Positions 51,007 through 60,000 of a DNA stretch of 64,000 nt are shown piece after piece. Below the pieces are notes generated by a model. The model ran no database searches and was not told the DNA's origin. It worked only from the letters and a program-made list of their open reading frames with translations. The position numbers and the translations under genes are program-made. Within the stretch, counting starts at the first letter, position 1, and each line of letters starts with the position of its first letter. Source of the DNA: TH-plancto1 sp031431195 (GTDB lineage: Bacteria; Planctomycetota; Planctomycetia; Planctomycetales; Planctomycetaceae); the NCBI GenBank assembly GCA_031431195.1, contig JANPCU010000361.1, forward strand, positions 1-64,000, read 5' to 3'.

Positions 51007-54000
51007 ATGATTCTTCGCGATCTGCTGGTCCGCACGGGAATGCGGGCATCGGAGTCGATGGAGCGATTGACGAAAATCCTGCGACTGAAGCGGTCGGGGG
51101 CGAGGCAATTGGAGCTGGTCTCGATGGAGGACCGGCTGCTGTTTAGTGCTGCGCCGGGGCCGCTGCTGGTCGCGCCCGCTCCCACTGCGCAGATTGAAAT
51201 GGTGGTTGCGGCTTCGCTCGATGCGCCCGTAGAGATCGCGTCGAGTGGTGTTGCCGAATCTACGAGTGACTCGACGAACGCCCAGGGGTTGCCACCCCTG
51301 GGCTTTGATTCCGTGCTGAATGCGACCACCCACGAACTGGTGTTCATCGACACCGGGGCCGAGAACTATCAGACCCTGCTCGATGACCTGTGGAGCCATC
51401 AAGACCCTGCCCGCCAGATTGATGTCGTGCTGCTTTCCGCCAACGAAGACGGCATCGCCCAAATTACGGACACGCTGGCTCAGTACACCACGGAGAAACT
51501 CGACGCCGTTCACTTCGTCACCCACGGAGCCGACCGGGCCATCAAGCTCGGCAACACTTGGCTCGACGCAGCCTCTCTCGACCAGAACCGCGACCAGATC
51601 GCCGCTTGGGGCGAGGCCCTCCAACCCGGTGCGGATCTGCTGATCTACGGCTGCGATTTGGCCGGGAATGATCTCGGTCGGGCGCTGCTGAACAATCTGG
51701 TCGATCTGACGGGAGCTGACATTGCAGCCAGCATCGACGACACCGGTTCGTCGCTGCTGGGCGGCGACTGGGATCTGGAGTATGAACTCGGCGACGTTGA
51801 AAGCGAAGTGGCCTTCAGTGGGTTGCTGCAATCGGAGTGGGACTCGCTGCTCAATACATTCACGGTGACGAATACGAGTAACACGGGGGCTGGCTCACTG
51901 CGGCAGGCTATCACTGACGCGAATGCTCTGGGCGGGGCGGACACGATCTCGTTTGCGGGACTGGGGGCCGGAACTCACACGATCAGTCTGTCCTCAACGC
52001 TCACGATCTCATCTCAGGTCATTCTGGATGGATGGACTGCGACGAGTTATTCCGGAACGCCGCAGATTGTCTTGAATGGTAGCTCGGCGGGAGCGGGAAC
52101 CCCCGGGATTACACTGACATCCGGTGCCTCAAACAGCATTATTCGAGGTCTGGTCATTCAACAGTTCTCCACGAATGGGATTCTCCTTGACGGAGTCAAT
52201 AGCGTCACAGTCGCTGGCAACTATATCGGGACTGATGTCACCGGATTGAGCGATCTCGGCAACGGCGAAGACGGGATTCAGCTTCAAAATGGCGCATCGA
52301 GCAACACGATCGGTGGCCTGACCGTTGCTGACCGCAACGTCATCTCGGGCAACAACAACGCCGGGATTGCGATCGACGGGGCGACGGCCTCGGCTAATAC
52401 GATCATTGGTAACTACGTGGGGCTGGGATCGGATGGCTTGTCCGATATAGGGAACACGCATGATGGCGTTCACTTGCAAGCTGCGACCGGCACGATCATG
52501 GGGAGTACGAATGCCAACGGTCGCAATGTCATTTCGGGCAACGAGATCAACGGGATCGGACTCGATGGGGCCACGGGAACGGTCATTCAGGGCAACTACA
52601 TTGGGACAAATTCCCTAGGGACGTTAGACCGAGGTAACACGTCCAGCGGCATTGCCTTGGGAGGAGCTGCAACCGGTAACATAGTCGGCACCACCGGTGG
52701 TGGCTTGAATGTTATCTCCGGTAACAACCTGTATGGAGTAGAACTCTCTGGCACCGGGGCCAGCAGCAATACCATCCAGAACAATTACATTGGTTTGAAC
52801 GCCACCGGTTCCGCGTTGATTGGTAACAGCAATGACGGGGTAATCTTGCTTAACGGAGCCTCCAACAACACGGTCGGCGGGGCCACCTCCGTTGCTCGCA
52901 ATATCATCAGCGGCAACAGTGATGGTGTGCAAATAGGCGGGGTATCTGGTGGCTCAAACAACAACACAATTCAGAACAACTCCATCGGCACCGACGCGAC
53001 GGGAACAGTCGACCTCGGCAACCTGGACGATGGCATCGATATCGATAACGCGGCCCTCAACAATCAAGTCCTCAACAACCTAATCTCGGGAAACACCAGC
53101 GACGGCATTGATTTGGGCGACGCTGGAGCCAGTACTGGCACGATCATTCGCACAAACTTGATCGGCACTGCTGCGAACGGAACCTCGGCGTTGGGGAACT
53201 CGGGACACGGCATTCTGATTGGCAACGGAGGCACCGCCAACAGTACGTCCGTCGGCGGGACATCCGTCGGCCAGGGCAACACCATGGCCTTCAATAGTGG
53301 CGATGGTGTCTACGTCGCGGCCAGTTCTGGGGTCTCAATCCTGAGCAACTCGATCCACTCGAATACTGGCCTGGGCATAGATCTGGGCACCAATGGTATC
53401 ACTGCCAACGACCTCAACGACGCCGACACTGGTGCGAACGCGTTGCAGAACTTCCCCGTGCTGACTGCTGTCGGCACCGATGGCACCCAGGTGGCCATCG
53501 CCGGGACGCTCAACTCGAATGCGAATACGACTTACCGGATCGAGTTCTTTGTGGCCGATGGGGCTGGCAACGGAGAGGGCCGGACCTTTCTGGGATACAC
53601 CACCGTCAGCAGCGCCACGAATGGGAATCTCGGCTTCGTCACCAAGTTCAACGACGCCGTGACGCCCGGACAATTCATCACTGCCACGGCGACCGCGATA
53701 CAAACGGGGGGCACTTATGGGGACACTTCTGAGTTCTCCGTGAATGTGGCCGCGACCAGCGCTCTCATCGTGGACACCACGCAGGACACCGTCGATGGCC
53801 TCACGACTTCGGTCGCTAACCTGCTCGCGAATCGGGGCTCTGACACGTTGATCTCGCTGCGAGAAGCGGTCATCGCCACCAACAATACGGCTGGCACGGA
53901 AACCATCTTCTTGCCTGCCGGAACGTTCACGTTGACTCAGAGCGGGATGGGTGAAGAGTTTGCAGCGACCGGTGACCTCGATCTGCGTGGCAACGTGTTG

Positions 54001-57000
54001 ATTGTCGGAGCGGGGGCCGGGGCGACGGTCATCAATGCCAACGCGATCGACCGCGTGCTCGATGTCCTGAATAGCTCCACGGTCGCGTTGACCGGTCTGA
54101 CGTTGACCAACGGAGTTGCCGCTGACGGCGGCGGCGTCCAGAATTCATCGAATTCCACGGTGATCTTGAGTGACAGCGTGATCTCGGCGAGTACGGCCAC
54201 TGGTGCTGGTGGCGGCGTGGACAACCACGGCACATTGTACATGAACCGCGTTCGCGTCACGGGGAATACGGCCTCTGAGGGCGGCGGGCTGGAGAATGGT
54301 GGCACGGCCTCCCTGACCAATTCGTTGTTTGACACCAACGTCGCGACCTCTCGCGGCGGCGGGGTGCAGTCCAAAGATGGCACTTCAAATCTGCAGATGA
54401 TCAACGTCACGCTCAGTGGCAACACCAGTGCTCGAGGGGGCGGCGCGTATCTCGGCACCAACGCTGTACTCCACAATGTCACGGTCTCCAACAACACCGC
54501 CAGCTCGCAAGGCGGCGGCATCTATCGCGATACCGCTACGGTCAATCTACAGAACACCATTGTCTCCGGAAATGTGAGCGCCAGCGGTCCCGATGTCTTT
54601 GGAGCGATCGCCAGCCAAGGCAACAACCTCATTGGCAACACCACCGGAAGCAGCGGCTGGACTGGCAGCGATTTCCAGAACGTCAATCCACAGCTGGGCA
54701 CGCTGGCCGACAACGGCGGACCGACACTGACGCACTCGCTGCAATTCGCCAGCCCGGCGATCAACGCAGGGTCGGCCACAAACGCCCCGGTTGTCGACCA
54801 ACGTGGCTCCACTCGCAACGTTGGTACGGTGGACATCGGCGCGTATGAATTCGGCGCGATCGTCCCGGTGATCATCCTGTCGGACCCACCGGGCATCACC
54901 GTCACCCCGACAAGCGGCCTGACGACGACCGAGGCGGGTGGCACCGCGACGTTCTCGATCGTTCTCGACTCCGCTCCCACGGCCAATGTCACGATCCAAC
55001 TCGGGTCGACTGATAGCACCGAGGGGACCATCTCCGGGTCCACGCTGGTCGGCAACACTCTGACCTTTACGTCCGCGAACTGGAACACGCCGCAGGTCAT
55101 TACGGTCACCGGGGTCAACGACGCCGTCGGCGATGGCGACATCAGCTACACGATCACCACGCTCAACGCGAGCAGCACTGACCTCAACTACAACGGCATC
55201 AACCCGAGCGATGTCAGTGTCACCAATACCGACAATGACCTGTACTCGATCTCGGGGACCATTTTTGAGGATATCGACGGTGATGGCTTGGTCAGCGACG
55301 ATGGAGTGGGACTGGCGAGTGCCATCGTGTCGCTGTATCGCGATGATGGGGACGGCACGCTGGACGCGGGCGACTCGATCGTCAACTCGGTCCTGGCCAG
55401 TTCCACGGGACAGTACACGTTTGGGGCGTTGTCGAACGACACTTACTGGGTGGTCGTCGACTCGCGCAGCTTCATTGGGACGACCGGACTCAATGCGGGA
55501 CAGACGATCCACGATCAGTGGGCCGAGCAGACCTACGGCTCGGTCGGCAGCGTGGGCTGGAATGGCTCAGCGTACACATTTGCGGGCACAGCGGGATCTT
55601 TCTTCGGCGGCCTGCGGCAGGATCGCGGGGACAACGGGGCCAGCCTGCTGACGGGCGAGCACATCACCCGCGTCGCCCTGTCCGGCGGCAGCGCGACCGG
55701 TGTCGACTCCGGCTTCAGCTACAACGTGATCACCAACACGCGCGACGGCGACGAAGTCGGAGCCAACAATCGCACCATCCAAGGCTCGCTCCGGCAGTTC
55801 ATCCAGAACTCGGATGCCCTGCAAGGCGTGCAGTCTTCGCAGTTCAAGCTCAACACCAGCGACCCCAACTACTCGGCGGTGACGAACTCGTATCGCATCG
55901 CCCTGGTCGGGTCGGTCCTGCCGTACCTCAATCAGACAGTCACGTTGGACGCCACCACGCAAGCGGGCTACGACGGCACGCCGAGCATCGACTTGGATGG
56001 CTCCGCGATCACCGGTGCTAATCGGCATGGCTTTGAGTCCGACGCCAGCAACATCACGATTAAGGGCTTCACGATCCGCAACTTCACCGCTGCCGGCATT
56101 TCGCTCGGTGGGTCTAGCGGGCACACGATACAGTCGAACTACATCGGCACGGATGTCACCGGCACGCTCGACCAAGGCAACGGGCTGGGCATCTTCTTGG
56201 GCGGTGGAGCTGACGCTTCGACGATTGGCGGAGTCGGGCTGGGCAACGTGATCTCGGGCAATACGGGCGCTGGCCTGACGCTCAACGGAGTCAGTCTGGT
56301 GACAGTTCAAGGCAACTATATCGGCACTAATGCTTCCGGACTAATTGACCTGGGTAACTCTGGCCAGGGTATCCAATTGGAGGGCGGAGCGGCCAACAAC
56401 CTGATCGGCGGCACAAACACCGGCCAAGGCAACACCATCGCCTACAACGTCTATGACGGCATCGCCCTCGCCAGCAATGCGGGCGACGGCAACACGCTGC
56501 TCGGCAACATCATCTACGGCAATACGGGCTTGGCAATTGACCTGCATGACGACGGAGTCACGGCCAACATGGCTGGAGATGTCGACACCGGCGCGAACGA
56601 ACTCCAGAACTTCCCGCTCATCACCTCGGCCACCCTCAGCGGCACCGACCTGACGGTGGGCGGCTCGCTCGACACCGATGGCCTCAACACGCAGTACCTG
56701 ATCGAGTTCTATGCCAATCCCGCAGGCACACAGGACGCCACCCACGGAGAAGGCCGGGTCTATCTCGGCTCCACCACAGTGACGACCAACGGGAGCGGCG
56801 AGGCGACGTTCTCGAACGTCATGTTCTCCGGTTATTCGCTCGGAGCCAGCAGCACCGTCACCGCGACAGCCACGCGCATTGACGCTCCGGCCCAAGTCGG
56901 CGTGAGCGACCAGTTGGCCTACGGGAACACCTCCGAGTACGCCGCCAACTTTGCCATCACGGTTTCCGGCGTGAGCCAGTCGCTGCCTGGGTCTCAGAAC

Positions 57001-60000
57001 GTCAACGAAGACGCGACACTGACCTTTTCGTCCGGGAACGGGAATGCCATCACGGTCGAAGACGGCGTCGCCGGGGATGGCCGAGTCCAGGTCACGTTGA
57101 CCGTGACCAATGGCTCATTGACTCTCAGCGGCACGACGGGGCTGAGTATCCCCGGAGGCAGCAATGGCAGCAGTCACATGGTGATCTGGGGGACCGAGAG
57201 TGCGATCAACACCGCCCTGCAGGGGGCTTACTATACCCCCACGGGCGACTACAACGGGCCTGCGAATCTGGCGGTCACCACCGCTTTGGCAGCTGACCTC
57301 AATGGGCACTACACGTTCGACGTGGGCAACGCGATCGATGACAGCGTCGGAGTTTCCCAGAACGGTACGCTCCTTGGCGACGCCACGGTGTTGACCGATG
57401 GCACACGGGGCCAAGTCCTCAGCTTGGACGGCAACGGGGACGCCGTGCAGATCAACAGCCTGTTTGGGGATCCCGCGAATATTACCGTGGGCGGTTGGGT
57501 GAACCTGTCGGCATTGGCCAGCGGTCGCAAGGAGTTCATCTCGCTCAACGACCGAGTCCACATCGCCTTGGACGACTCCGGAGGAGTCAAAGGCTCGGTC
57601 CAAACGAGTTCCTCGACTTGGACCGACCTGAACTCTGGTCTGCTCATCCAAGGGACCGGCTGGCGGCATGTGATGTATGTATTCGACGACATCAACAACC
57701 AGCACACGCTGTACATCGACGGTGCCGTGGCCGCCACGGATGTCAACAATAATTCGATCGACTACTCCGGGGCCACCCCCACCACGCACATCGGGCGGCA
57801 TCCAGTCAGCTCGCCCGCTCTCGATCTCCCGGGGTCGGTGGACGACGTTCGCATATACACGAGGGCGCTGACAGCGAGCGAAGTCGCCATCTTGGCCAAT
57901 GACCAGGCGAGCGTGTCTGCCAACGTGGCGATCTCCGTCAACCCGGTCAACGACGCCCCCACCATCGGCTCTGGCGTCGTGGCCGCTGTGCTCGAAGACT
58001 CCACCAACCCTGCCGGGGCGACGCTCGGCAGCCTGATCTCCGGCAGCTTCAGCGACATCGACGCCGGAGCCAGCCTCTCTGGCATCGCGGTAACATCGAA
58101 CACCGCGCCGGTCACAGAAGGCGTCTGGCAATACTCAACTGACAGCGGATCCAACTGGTTCGAGATCGGGACCGTCGGCATCAATGGACTCGCCCTGAGT
58201 ACCAACTCACTGGTCCGCTTTGTGCCTGCCGCCGACTTCAACGGGTCGCCGACGGTCATCTCGATTCGGGGCCTGGACAACAGTTACAGCGGCGGCTTTA
58301 CGAGCGGAGCGACGCGAGTCCTCGTCGACACGACCAGCCCCGGTGCCAGCTCAGCGATCAGTGCCAGCTTGCAGTCCATCAGCACGAGTGTCACAGCGGT
58401 CAATGACGTTCCCGTCCGCACGGCGGGTACGGTTGGCAACTTGACGGTGCTCGAAGACTCTGGACTCACGTCGCTCGGCCTTGGCGGCGTCACGTACGGC
58501 ACCGGCGGCGGGTCCGATGAAGCGGGCCAGACATTGACCTACACCGTCACTGTCATCCCGTCGTCGGCTTTCTTCGGACGAATCTACTTGGCCGATGGCA
58601 CGACTGCCGTGTCGACCGCCACGTCTTACACCCTGGCGGAGATCCGTGGGATGCAGTTCGCCCCGACGCTGAATCGCAACGGTGGCCCGTCATTCTTCTC
58701 GTATCAGGTGCAAGACTCTGGCGGCACTAGCGACGGCGGCATGAACATACTGGCCGAGACGATTCAACTGAACATCACCGCCGACAACGACGCCCCGACA
58801 GTCACGCTGATCGCCAATCAAACCAGTGCAGAAGACGCGACGGTCGGTCCGCTCAGCTTCACGATCGGAGATGTCGAAACTGCTGCCGGTTCGTTGACCG
58901 TCACCGCCACGTCGAGCAATGGCGCGCTGATTCCCATTGGTAACATGACGTTCGGCGGCTCAGGGGCGAGTCGTACGATCACGCTGACTCCGGTCGCTGA
59001 CGCTTCCGGCTCGTCGACGATCACGCTGAATATCAGCGATGGGACGACGACGACGCAGACCACCTTTGATGTCACCGTTTCTCCGGTCAATGACGCCCCC
59101 GTGATGGTCCCGCAGTCGCAAGCGTCGACCATCACCGAAGACGACGCAGCCTCCACGGTCACCGTGGCGACGTTGCTGAGCGCGAGTGTGACCGATGTGG
59201 ACGCCGGGGCGGTCGAGGGGATCGCGATCACTGGCCTAACCAGCACTGGCGGGTCGCTCGAATACTCCCTGAACGGCACCGATTGGATCGCCATCGGGAC
59301 CGTCAGTGATGTGAGTGCCTTGCTCTTGCGAGACACCGACCGCTTGCGTTTCTCGCCCAACGGCCTCAGCGGCGGCACGCTGACGCTCACGTATCGAGCC
59401 TGGGACCAGACCAGCCACACGGCCGGAACCAACGTGAATTCCACGGTGACCGGCGTAACGACTCCCTTTAGCGATGCCACGGACACCATCACCGCGACGG
59501 TGACGTCCATCAACGACGCCCCCACGATCATGACCAGCCAACTCACCCTCAGTGAGGGGGCCACGGTGGTATTGACGACCGCCAACATAGATATCAGTGA
59601 TCCCGACTCGTCCTCGATCAACCTGACCTTGGCCGTCAGCAACGTCGTCGCGGGCCGGTTCGAGTTCATCGCTGATCCCGGCGTGACCATCACTACGTTC
59701 ACTGTTGAGCAAGTGAAACTGGGCGAGGTGCAGTTTGTTCACAACGGCAGCGAGATCGCTCCCGCCTTCGATGTCTCGGTGAGTGACGGCACCGACTCGG
59801 ATGGCCCAATCGCCGCGACCATCACCTTCATCCGCGTCAACGACAACATTCCGGTCGTCTCTCTCGGGCAGTCATTCACCGTGGCCGAGAACACCACCAA
59901 CGGCACGAGTGTCGGCAGCGTGTTGGCCACCGATGGCGACACGTTCACGCTCTTCCAGAACTGGACGATCACCGGCGGCACCGGGGCGGCGGCCTTCTCG

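Noticed and set aside
52200..53400. Regular repetitive DNA inside the giant gene considered as a non-coding repeat array
   Set aside because: The repetition is at protein level (beta-helix NxIGT and NVISGN units) with variable codons.
58995..59012. 18-bp match to the carbamoyltransferase/lepA-spacer repeat inside the giant gene
   Set aside because: It encodes part of a normal repeat unit (TPVADASGSS) and the match does not extend, so it may be chance.
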